A stretch of 64,000 bases of DNA from the NCBI GenBank assembly GCA_026709535.1, contig JAPOST010000184.1, forward strand, positions 1 through 64,000, given 5' to 3'. This stretch comes from Rhodospirillaceae bacterium (GTDB taxonomy: Bacteria > Pseudomonadota > Alphaproteobacteria > Bin65). Made by a program: the position numbers and the translations under genes. A model generated the notes under the pieces. The model worked only from the letters and a program-made list of their open reading frames with translations, did no database searches and was not told where the DNA came from. Each line of letters opens with the position of its first letter. The stretch's first letter is position 1. This document shows positions 28,040 through 37,222 of this stretch, piece by piece.

Positions 28040-29110
28040 CTAGTCAGCCATCTGGGTGACTGGCCGGGCGGCCCCGTCGCGGGGATAACGCTGCAGGAAA
28101 TCTTCTGCAATTTGGTCGAAGGTAACCCAGCGAACGCCGGTATGCCGACTGATATACTCGAACACTCGTTCCAGCATCATCAGCACCTGCGGACGCCCTG
28201 AGACGTCCGGATGAATCGTTAGAGTGAACACGGCGTAGTCGTATTCGCGATAGACCCAGTCGAACTGCTGGAGCCAAAGGTCTTCGATATCCCGCGGATT
28301 GACGAATCCGTGGCTGTTGGGAGAACTCTTGATGAACATCATCGGCGGCAGGTCGTCCAGATACCAACTGCCCGGGATGTCGACGAGATCGGTTTCGTGC
28401 CCGCGCACCAACGGCTTCATCCATTCTTCGGCCTTCTTGGAGTAGTCGATCTTGGTCCAGCGATCCCCAACTCTGGCGTAGAAAGGATGGAAGTCGTTGT
28501 TCATCAGGCTGTGATCGTATTTGATGCCTTTTTTCAGTAACAACTCGTTCGTGATCGGGCTGAATTCCCACCACGGTGCGACGTAACCGGTCGGCCGCCG
28601 GCCAGACAGCCGCTCAATCAGTTCGATGCACTTGTCCATCACCGTCTCCTCCTGCTCGGGAGTCATGGAGATGGGGTTTTCGTGCGAATAACCGTGCATG
28701 CCGATCTCATGCCCGGCGTCCACAACCATTTTCATTTCTCTCGGGAAGGTTTCGATCGAGTGGCCAGGGATGAACCACGAGGTACGAATGCCAAACTTGT
28801 CGAACAGTTTGACCAGGCGCGGAGAACCGACTTCACCGGAAAACAGGCCGCGGGAGATATCGCAGGGCGAATCCTCGCCTCCGTAAGAACCCAGCCAACC
28901 GGCAACAGCATCGACGTCTATGCCGAAGGCGCAGAAGATTTCTTTCTTGCCGACGCCAGTTGCCGGTTGCGGCAGTACGGAGCGAGTGCCGGGGGCGGCG
29001 CCGGATGGCGGCGCGCCAACCTGGTCGAGCAACGAACGAGGCCGATATCGCGGGCCAATGCCGCCAGACTGACGCGCCGTGCGGTAGCTCTGGTTGTTTT
29101 CGTCGCTCAT
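28040..29110 (-). CDS. Polysaccharide deacetylase-fold hydrolase (PgdA / cyclic imidase / PuuE-allantoinase-like)
   Basis: [23 protein letters not shown] (D-D region), [18 protein letters not shown] (HxxxH metal motif), [24 protein letters not shown]; start at [17 protein letters not shown]. Confidence 0.85.
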   Translation of the reverse strand: MSDENNQSYRTARQSGGIGPRYRPRSLLDQVGAPPSGAAPGTRSVLPQPATGVGKKEIFCAFGIDVDAVAGWLGSYGGEDSPCDISRGLFSGEVGSPRLVKLFDKFGIRTSWFIPGHSIETFPREMKMVVDAGHEIGMHGYSHENPISMTPEQEETVMDKCIELIERLSGRRPTGYVAPWWEFSPITNELLLKKGIKYDHSLMNNDFHPFYARVGDRWTKIDYSKKAEEWMKPLVRGHETDLVDIPGSWYLDDLPPMMFIKSSPNSHGFVNPRDIEDLWLQQFDWVYREYDYAVFTLTIHPDVSGRPQVLMMLERVFEYISRHTGVRWVTFDQIAEDFLQRYPRDGAARPVTQMAD

Positions 29111-29242
29111 CTTCTGGTCCCCGAATTCGACTGATTTCAGCAAAGAGTGGCCATTTTTGCAGCGCAGTGCAATGGCTGGATGCACAGTTGAGGCGTGATG
29201 TCGGCCATAACCGCCTTTTCAGCGCCGCTTTTGTCGTTTTGT

Positions 29243-30403
29243 TCACTTCGGGGTCGCGCCGATCAACAGTCGTCCGTAGAGCAACAGGAAGCCGACAAAG
29301 CTACAGCACCACAATAGACCGGCAAGTGTCCACAATGCCATGGCATGCTGCGGGAGCATGCCGCCAGCGAGTCTTGCGAGGACCGAAATAACGATCATTA
29401 GATAGAGCGCCGCCGTCCCCACACCCGCCGTCAGCGCTCGGCCGCTATGACCAAGCGTTGCGCGGGTCATTACGGCGAGTGTCATGACTCCGACGGCGCC
29501 CGCCATCCACAGATGCTGCGCCGAGGTGGCTGTCATAGCCCCAGGCCACAAGGTTGCTGCACCCACGCATAGCATGCCGAGCGGCACAAAGGCGTATGCC
29601 ACGTGCAGGACCCATACTAGGGGTTCGGAGGTGGTATCCCGTCCCCGCCAACGCGCCAGCCGAGCCGCTTGAGCGAAGCCTGAGACAACGAGCAGATATC
29701 CTGTCTCCTGCGCCTCGGGAAACGCGATCCATGCCGTCAGTGCGAGCATGGTGAGCGCGAGCGCAAGTCCATCGAGACGCCCGAACGGTGCCGGCAGCCC
29801 CGTATGGCCGCGCGACGCCAGCCAGTTGCGTGTAAAGGTGGGCACGATTCGCCCTCCGATCACCGAAATCAGCATGATTGCAGCGGCAAGACCGATACGC
29901 AACCCGTAGCCTGACGCCGCAGACACACCCTCCGCGCTCTCCCGATGAAATAGAGCATTGCCCGATGCCAACACACCGATCATCACGACTACCAAGAGAT
30001 TGCGCCAGTTCCTGCCGGCGATGATCTCGCGCAGCGCCAAGCCGCCGAGGACGATGAAGAAGGATAGGTCAAGCAGCGCTACTTCCAGGGGGGAAAGCCA
30101 TGCCGACATCGCGATTGCCATTCTTCCAATGGCCCAAAGAGCGAGGAGGCTGGCCAGAGGCCATCCTGTAATCGGGGATTGTCCGGTCCAATTCGGCAAG
30201 GCAGTAAGCAGGAACCCTGCGAGCACCGCGCCCAAATAGCCGAACAGCGCCTCATGGGCGTGCCACGACACCGGATCCAAGGCACTCGGCAGTTCCAGTC
30301 TGCCGGTGAACATGAGGAGCCAGAGCGCCATGGCAACCAGCGCCCATAGCGCTGCGGACAGGAAGAATGGCCGAAAGCCGCGGGACAGGAACCCCGCCGT
30401 CAT
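29243..30403 (-). CDS. nnrS: NnrS family protein
   Basis: GFRPFFLSAALWALVAMALWLL...LDPVSWHAHEALFGYLGAVLAGFLLTALPNWTGQSPITGWPLASLLALWAIGR, diagnostic NnrS motifs. Confidence 0.92.
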   Translation of the reverse strand: MTAGFLSRGFRPFFLSAALWALVAMALWLLMFTGRLELPSALDPVSWHAHEALFGYLGAVLAGFLLTALPNWTGQSPITGWPLASLLALWAIGRMAIAMSAWLSPLEVALLDLSFFIVLGGLALREIIAGRNWRNLLVVVMIGVLASGNALFHRESAEGVSAASGYGLRIGLAAAIMLISVIGGRIVPTFTRNWLASRGHTGLPAPFGRLDGLALALTMLALTAWIAFPEAQETGYLLVVSGFAQAARLARWRGRDTTSEPLVWVLHVAYAFVPLGMLCVGAATLWPGAMTATSAQHLWMAGAVGVMTLAVMTRATLGHSGRALTAGVGTAALYLMIVISVLARLAGGMLPQHAMALWTLAGLLWCCSFVGFLLLYGRLLIGATPK

Positions 30404-31040
30404 GGTCGCCGTTTTAGGGGTTGCACAATCGTCACGCTGGCTCTCTTCCGATTATCGACGCCAACATTACTGCTCGTTTTCACTACAACAGGAACCAAGC
30501 TTGCTGGAGCCCTCATCCAGATTTCTCGCCACAGCATCAACAGTTGTCAAATTGACCCTGACTGATGCTCGCACAAGCGTTTTCCATTCAAGATCTCTTG
30601 ATGTCGCCGGACGACCTTTCGCAATCGCAAGCTTCGGTGCACGCATCCTGGTCACGCATCGTCGCCTACCATCGGATCGCAGCGAAACATGTCATGCGCG
30701 GAAACGGCTACACCGACTGCGGTCCGCAGTCTTTCTGACGTGCGAGCAGCAAAACTGCACCACGAAATACCAATGCCAAAAGGGGCGCGACAATCAAAAA
30801 AACTTTTGCAATGGGATCGCTGTACTCGAAAGCATTCATCTAGTTGTTGTAGAGAAAGCCAAGGCCGGGCGTTGATCCGCTGGCGTACCAGAAGAGCGCG
30901 CAGGCCGAACAGCATGCCCCGGGCCTGATACGCAGGGTCGCTCGAGGACCAAGGGCTTGGTCCACAAGAACATCATCATGGCAAGGACTTGTGATTCAGG
31001 CTCTAAAGAATAGTTCCCAAAAAAACTCGCCGATCAGCAA

Positions 31041-32834
31041 CTAATGCAATTGGGACAGCGCCTGTCCCCGCTGCGCAGCCGTCGCCGGCTCATCGACAGT
31101 CATCTCGGTTGTGATCACCACGCCATAGTCGCGCTCTGCCGTTTCCGCGGTAATGAAATCGTCCAGCACGTCGGAAAGTACTCGGTGGGGATCACGCTTT
31201 CTGGGATCGCCATAGCCGCCACCGGCCGGACCTATGCAAATAAAACGATCCCCGGCCTTCACGGTCGTATGTGGAACCTTGGAAGGTAGCTCCCCGCCCG
31301 TGCTGTCCCTCCGATCCAGCCGCAGACCAGCGTAGGCGCCATCGTTGCCGCCACGAAAGCCCCAGGGCGCAAACTTGTGCCCCTCGCCTTCGACCGACGC
31401 GGCGCCATCATTCAGGTAAACGAACTCCCGGACGGATCCCAGACCGCCGCGCCATTGTCCGGCACCGCAGACATTCTCGCGCAATTCGTACCTGTCCACG
31501 CGCAACGGCAAATGGGTTTCGATATCCTCGATCGGATTGTTTCGCGTATTGGCATACAGTGTATCGACAGCATCCATGCCATCCTTGCCGTCTCTGCCGC
31601 CATAGCTGCCTTCGAAGATCTCCATGTGAACCCAGTGGTCGCTGCCCTGCAGACCTGAGAAGGCAATGACGCGCAGATTGCCAATACCCGCAGATACCTG
31701 GCCGGGCGCGACTTCGGACAAGGCTTTCATCACCGTGTCCGCGAGCTGGTTGCCCGGGCAGAAACGGGCAATGGTTGGCGCCGGGAAGGTCGGGTTGGCC
31801 AAGCAGCCTTCCGGTGCGACGATCTTGATCGGACGAACCAGCCCGTCATTCACAGGAATGTGCCCGTGAACTGCCGTGTCCAACAGCACAGAACGCACTG
31901 TGAGCCATATGGCAATATCGACAGTGCCGTGAAGTGGCATGTTGATGGGCTTGTCAGGAATCTGTGGGGCGGTTCCCGTCAGATCGACAACCATCTCGCT
32001 GCCCTTGACCGTGATCGACACGCACAAAGGAAGCTCCCGATAGGCTGGATCGCCGTGATCCAGATAGCCGTCGATGTGCGTCGTCGCCTTGTAGACGCCG
32101 TCTGGCAGCGCGGCGATGGCTTGGCGCATCAGACGCTCGGCATGGTCCATGACGGTATCGCAGGCAGCCTGAAAGGTCTCCTTGCCGTATCGGTCTACCA
32201 GTTCGACCAGCCGGTCAGCCCCGATACGGGCCGCCGCGATCTGGGCTTCCATATCTCCGACAACCAAGTCAGATACGCGGATGTTGTCGCGCAAGATATG
32301 CCAGACCGGCTCCACCTTCTCGCCTTCGCTGTAAACATGGATGGCCTTGAACTGCAGTCCTTCGGCATAGGCGTCGATGGCGTCAACGATTCCGCAACTG
32401 CCGGGGGTCAGGGCGCCAATATCGAGATGATGTGCCGTCGTCGCCGAAAAAGCGATCAGTTCATCCTCGTAGAAGACCGGCACGATGAATCCTACATCAG
32501 GCCCATGGGATGCGCCGGCGTAGGCGTCATTGTGCATGATCGCATCACCGGGCTTCAGCTCTTGACCCCGCTCGGCCAGGATCTTTTGCATACCACGGAT
32601 GTATCCGGGAATCGGGCCGGACTGCAGCGGCGTGGATTGGGCCGATTCCGCCAGACCACGGCCGTGTACATCCACGAGGCCCGCGCCGAAATCCTCAGAT
32701 TCGCGGATGATCGAGGAGTAGGACATGCGCATGAGCTTGTAGCCCATCTCGACCGCGATATTTTCAAGCGCGCCCTGGATGACAGAGGCTGTAACCTGGT
32801 CGACTGCGGGAGCACTCCGGGATTGAGCGTTCAT
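31041..32834 (-). CDS. hyuB: Hydantoinase B/oxoprolinase family protein (HyuB-3)
   Basis: 597 aa; [51 protein letters not shown]. Confidence 0.93.
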   Translation of the reverse strand: MNAQSRSAPAVDQVTASVIQGALENIAVEMGYKLMRMSYSSIIRESEDFGAGLVDVHGRGLAESAQSTPLQSGPIPGYIRGMQKILAERGQELKPGDAIMHNDAYAGASHGPDVGFIVPVFYEDELIAFSATTAHHLDIGALTPGSCGIVDAIDAYAEGLQFKAIHVYSEGEKVEPVWHILRDNIRVSDLVVGDMEAQIAAARIGADRLVELVDRYGKETFQAACDTVMDHAERLMRQAIAALPDGVYKATTHIDGYLDHGDPAYRELPLCVSITVKGSEMVVDLTGTAPQIPDKPINMPLHGTVDIAIWLTVRSVLLDTAVHGHIPVNDGLVRPIKIVAPEGCLANPTFPAPTIARFCPGNQLADTVMKALSEVAPGQVSAGIGNLRVIAFSGLQGSDHWVHMEIFEGSYGGRDGKDGMDAVDTLYANTRNNPIEDIETHLPLRVDRYELRENVCGAGQWRGGLGSVREFVYLNDGAASVEGEGHKFAPWGFRGGNDGAYAGLRLDRRDSTGGELPSKVPHTTVKAGDRFICIGPAGGGYGDPRKRDPHRVLSDVLDDFITAETAERDYGVVITTEMTVDEPATAAQRGQALSQLH

Positions 32835-34909
32835 GAACGGAACCCTGTCTTGATGATGAGATTGCCAACGGCTTCGCTCCGTGCGTTGGCGCCGGGTGGA
32901 ATAACTATGGTCGTATCTTTCTGAACAATGATAGTCGGCCCGTTGATCACCTGATCCACCGGCAGACGGTCTCTGACGAAGAGCGGTACAGATAGCGCCT
33001 TCAGTTTACCCCCCACGTGAAAATGGGCCGACAATTCGTCGATCTGGGCGTCGGCAACATCGTTGTCGGCGTTGCTGGTCGGCAGTTCAATCTTGGGCAT
33101 TTTGCCAACACCAGTCACCCGAATGTTCACGATCTCGATCGGGTTGTCTTCGAAGACATGGCCGTATTCCGTATTGTGGATATCCTGAAAGGCCTTGAAG
33201 ATGGCTGCCAGGTTCGCTTCATCGACCGGTCCGTCGGCCACCGGCACGCGCAGTTCGTAGCCCTGCCCGACATAACGCAGGTCGCCGCTGCGTTGGTAAT
33301 TCACCTGGTCGGTTGACAGCCCATCGGCCCCGAATTGAGCGGCCAAGATCTCCTGCATCGCTTCAAAGTCACGAGTCAGGCGGTTTCGGTCCACGTCGCC
33401 GCTCACCTGAAACTCGGTCCTTACGGCATCGTATTTGAGGTCCGTGGTCAGCAGACCGGCAGCGGATGTAATCCCCGGATATGGCGGAATGATAACTTCG
33501 GGAATCCCTAGATCCCTGGCGACGTCAACCGCGTGCAACGGCCCTGCGCCGCCGAAGGCGACCAACGAAAATTCGCGGGGGTCGTGACCTTTCTGGACGG
33601 TCCTGGACCGGATGGCGTTTGCCATGTTGGCGTTGATAATGGTGAGAACGCCGTCTGCCGCCGCCTCCGGGGTCATTCCCAGGCGTTCCGCCAAGTCGCC
33701 CATCACCTTGTGCGCAGACCCACGGTCCAGAACCATTTCACCGCCCAGGAAGTTGCCAGGCTGTAGCCGGCCCAGAACCACGTTGGCGTCTGTTACAGTC
33801 GGCAGCGTCCCGCCGCGGGAATAGGCTGCGGGTCCCGGCGCAGCGCCGGCAGACTGCGGGCCCACACGGAATGCCTCGCCGGAGTCCAGATAAGCGATCG
33901 AACCGCCGCCAGCCCCGATCGTGTGAATGTCAATCATCGGCGCAAGAACCGGATAACCGCCGATCCAGGTATCCCGCGCCGTTGCCTCGGCGAACTGGCC
34001 GTCGATGATCAGGCCAATATCAGCCGATGTGCCGCCGACGTCAAAGGTGATCAGTCGATTGCGGCCGCAGCGCGCGCCACACGCAGCGCCGCCCAGAACA
34101 CCGGCCGCCGGCCCGGAAAGCAGGGTCAGAACCGGTCGCTCAGAGACCATCGCGCCCGTGGCCACGCCACCGTTGGATCCCATGACGTGCAGATCCGCCC
34201 TGAAACCGCTGTCGGAAATGGCGCGTTCCAGATTCGTCACGTAATCCCGCACCTTGGGACCGATGAACGCGTTCATGGCGGCAGTTGTAAACCGCTCGAA
34301 CTCGCGGAACTGCGGAGAGATCGCTGACGATGTGGTGACAAAGCATTCGGGGTATTCCTCGCGAACAATCTCGGCGGCTCGATCTTCGTGGGCGGAATTG
34401 ATGTATGAGAACAGGAAACAGACCGAGATGGCCTCGACACCGGCTTCCTTCAGTTCTCGCGCAGCCTGCCGAACCGCGTCTTCGTCCAGAGGTATCAGCA
34501 CGGCTCCATCGGGCGGACCAAGCCTTTCGTCAACTACCTTGCGATGACGTCGCTGGACCAGGGGGCGGTCCTGCCAGGGTATGTCCTGCATGATGGAATA
34601 GTGCTGGGGTCGCTGATGGCGGCCGATATGCAGGATGTCCCGATAGCCCGCTGTCGTGATCATGCCGGTCGCGGCGCCATCAAATTCCAGCACCGCATTT
34701 GTTGCAATCGTTGTGCCATGCAGTACGTGATCAATCTCGGCGCGGTCGATTTTCGATCGTTCGCAGATCTCGATCATGCCCTGCAGGACACCGCGACCCG
34801 GATCGTCCGGCGTCGTGGGCACCTTGTGTATGGCAACGGACTGGCTTTCGGTGTTTCCCAAAATGACATCCGTGAAGGTTCCGCCTACATCGACGCCGAT
34901 CAATTTCAT
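32831..34909 (-). CDS. hyuA: Hydantoinase A/oxoprolinase family protein (HyuA-3)
   Basis: 692 aa; [63 protein letters not shown]. Confidence 0.93.
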   Translation of the reverse strand: MKLIGVDVGGTFTDVILGNTESQSVAIHKVPTTPDDPGRGVLQGMIEICERSKIDRAEIDHVLHGTTIATNAVLEFDGAATGMITTAGYRDILHIGRHQRPQHYSIMQDIPWQDRPLVQRRHRKVVDERLGPPDGAVLIPLDEDAVRQAARELKEAGVEAISVCFLFSYINSAHEDRAAEIVREEYPECFVTTSSAISPQFREFERFTTAAMNAFIGPKVRDYVTNLERAISDSGFRADLHVMGSNGGVATGAMVSERPVLTLLSGPAAGVLGGAACGARCGRNRLITFDVGGTSADIGLIIDGQFAEATARDTWIGGYPVLAPMIDIHTIGAGGGSIAYLDSGEAFRVGPQSAGAAPGPAAYSRGGTLPTVTDANVVLGRLQPGNFLGGEMVLDRGSAHKVMGDLAERLGMTPEAAADGVLTIINANMANAIRSRTVQKGHDPREFSLVAFGGAGPLHAVDVARDLGIPEVIIPPYPGITSAAGLLTTDLKYDAVRTEFQVSGDVDRNRLTRDFEAMQEILAAQFGADGLSTDQVNYQRSGDLRYVGQGYELRVPVADGPVDEANLAAIFKAFQDIHNTEYGHVFEDNPIEIVNIRVTGVGKMPKIELPTSNADNDVADAQIDELSAHFHVGGKLKALSVPLFVRDRLPVDQVINGPTIIVQKDTTIVIPPGANARSEAVGNLIIKTGFRS

Positions 34910-35059
34910 GTTGCGCTTCTCTTGATTCGGTCGTGCTTCAGCCCGAGCCTTCGGATTGCTTCTTGCGTCATTGGCTGTCTTTGATTTCTGACGGGAATAC
35001 GTAAGGTATCAGGACTTCCTGCTGTCATGAACAAACGCGCCAAACTTCAAACTGACGCA

Positions 35060-36016
35060 CTACTCCTGATCCCTGCGGCCGGAGGAGCCTGCTGTTTCGG
35101 TTATGAGTCCGTACTTGTCGGGCTGACGGTGCTCGACAAAATTGAACACTGTGCTTTTGTAGTGATTGCAAGCATCAAGATCGCAATCAGCGACGATCAA
35201 TTCGTCGTCCAGCGTGCGAGCCTGAGCCACGATCTCGCCGGTGGGTGCAATGATGGCACTGCCCCCAAGCATGTCGCAACCCTCTTCGCGACCGGCCTTG
35301 GCGACGCCAACCACCCATGTGGCGTTCTGGTAAGCGCCGGATTGCATGGAAAGGTTGTTGTGCAGCGCCGCCAGATGCGTCGGCTCAAAACCCCAGGGCG
35401 GCTCCGTCGCTGGCGTGTTATAGCCCAGTACAATCAGCTCCACACCCTGCAGTCCCATCATCCGGTAGGTTTCCGGCCAGCGCCGGTCATTGCAGATGCA
35501 CATGCCCACAATGCCGTCGAACGCACGCCAGACCGGAAAACCTAGGTCGCCGACGTCAAAATATGCCTTTTCCAGATGCTGCCATTTTCGCGCCGGCTTG
35601 TAGTCCGCGTGGCCTGGCAGGTGGACTTTACGATATCTGCCAATCTCGACCCCTGTCTTGTCGACCAAGATGCTGGTGTTGAAACGCTTGGCACCATCGG
35701 CATCATCCACCATCTCGGCAAACCCCAGGCAAAAGCCGATTCCCAATTCGGCGGCGCGCTCGAATAATAACCGGGTTTCCGGCCCGGGCATCGATTTTTC
35801 GAAGAAGCGATCAATATCCTCCGCCTTGTCAAAATGCCAACGCGGAAAGAAACTCGTCAGCGCCAGTTCCGGAAACACGACAAGATCGCACCGCCGCTCG
35901 TGAGCGCGTGTCATCATGTGGAGCAGTCGGTTTACCACCTGAGCGCGTGTTTCCGACAGCGCAATGGGTCCCAATTGGGCCGCGCCCACGGTCAGCACGC
36001 GGTTCGGCTCGACCAT
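35060..36016 (-). CDS. Carbon-nitrogen hydrolase (nitrilase superfamily; N-carbamoyl-D-amino acid hydrolase-like)
   Basis: LVVFPELALTSFFPRW (Glu), RYRKVHLPGHADYKPARKWQHLEKAYFDVGD (Lys), GMCICNDRRWPETYRMMGLQG (Cys). Confidence 0.9.
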   Translation of the reverse strand: MVEPNRVLTVGAAQLGPIALSETRAQVVNRLLHMMTRAHERRCDLVVFPELALTSFFPRWHFDKAEDIDRFFEKSMPGPETRLLFERAAELGIGFCLGFAEMVDDADGAKRFNTSILVDKTGVEIGRYRKVHLPGHADYKPARKWQHLEKAYFDVGDLGFPVWRAFDGIVGMCICNDRRWPETYRMMGLQGVELIVLGYNTPATEPPWGFEPTHLAALHNNLSMQSGAYQNATWVVGVAKAGREEGCDMLGGSAIIAPTGEIVAQARTLDDELIVADCDLDACNHYKSTVFNFVEHRQPDKYGLITETAGSSGRRDQE

Positions 36017-36197
36017 CTCTTGTCCCGTCCTGCCTGGCTGCGGTGCAGCAGTCTCTCGATCAGCCCGACGATCTTGAGTGGAGCATCAGTTGTCAAGCGC
36101 CCCCAGCAACTAATTTAATCGACTAAAGGATGACAGACCAGCAAGGAAGACCTAGGTCATTTCCATCAGCCGGTTTCCTGCCGATTTGGAGCGTCTC

Positions 36198-36422
36198 ATG
36201 GCCGCCGAAGTCCTCGACACCAAAGGATTGAATTGCCCTCTGCCGATCCTGAAGGCGCGCAAGGCGCTCAGCGTCCTGCAGGCAGGACAGGTTCTGGAGG
36301 TCTTGGCGACCGACCCAGGGTCTATGGCGGATTTCGAAGCCTTTTGTCGACAGACGGGCTGCGAATTGATGGAGTCCGGCGAGGACGACGGCGTCTATCG
36401 TTTTGTAATCAAAAACGTCTGA
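36198..36422 (+). CDS. TusA-family sulfurtransferase
   Basis: MAAEVLDTKGLNCPLPILKARKAL (CPxP motif). Confidence 0.92.
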   Translation: MAAEVLDTKGLNCPLPILKARKALSVLQAGQVLEVLATDPGSMADFEAFCRQTGCELMESGEDDGVYRFVIKNV

Positions 36423-36459
36423 TTGTTCTGCAGCTGGATGGCCAGGTAGCGGAGACGAC

Positions 36460-36963
36460 ATGAGTGCTCAAACGGATCTCGCCAATGCGAAATCAATGTC
36501 CATCATCGTGACCAAGGGAACGCTCGATTGGGCCTACCCGCCCTTCATACTGGCAACGACGGCGGCGGCGATGGACGTCAAGGTGTCCATGTATTTCACC
36601 TTCTACGGGTTGCCGCTGCTCTTGAAGAAACTGGATCTGAAGGTATCGCCCTTGGGAAATGCAGCGATGAAGATGCCGATGGGCGGCGGCCACGTCGGCA
36701 TGCCGAACATGCTGGCCATGCTGCCGGGCGCCACGGCCGGAACATCGAAAATGATGAAAAATCTGATGAAGCAAAAGGGCGTTGCCCCCCTTGAAGATTT
36801 GCGTGACGCCGCAGTCGACCTGAAGGTAGACATGATCGCCTGCCAGATGACGATGGATCTGTTCGAATATTCGCTGGATGACATGATCGCAGGACCACGC
36901 TTGGGCGGGGCCGCGACCTACATGGAATCGGCGCTGGCCGCCGACATCAATCTCTTCATATAA
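36460..36963 (+). CDS. DsrE2-like (DsrE/DsrF/DrsH family) protein
   Basis: MSIIVTKGTLDWAYPPFILATTAAAMDVKVSMYFTFYGLPLLLK...VDMIACQMTMDLF. Confidence 0.88.
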   Translation: MSAQTDLANAKSMSIIVTKGTLDWAYPPFILATTAAAMDVKVSMYFTFYGLPLLLKKLDLKVSPLGNAAMKMPMGGGHVGMPNMLAMLPGATAGTSKMMKNLMKQKGVAPLEDLRDAAVDLKVDMIACQMTMDLFEYSLDDMIAGPRLGGAATYMESALAADINLFI

Positions 36964-37222
36964 CGCGCTTCCAGGTGACCAGAAGGGCCAGGAAAATTCC
37001 CGACAATCGATAGTTCCCTTGAGGCGGGCCGTATCTGATCACCGACTGCGGATGCGACAAGGAGCGACAGAAGGCCGTGGTCTGATGGAATTGGGAATAT
37101 TACATTTCGTGAAGTCAAACGACGCTTGATCGTGTCATACGACTTTGCGGCACGCGGCGCGGCCGGAAGGGCTTCATTGGCGTTGACGCGCCGCTACCTT
37201 CGCTCGACGGAGATCAAACCCA

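Noticed and set aside
31860-32924. 354-aa plus-strand ORF
   Set aside because: Antisense to hyuB-3.
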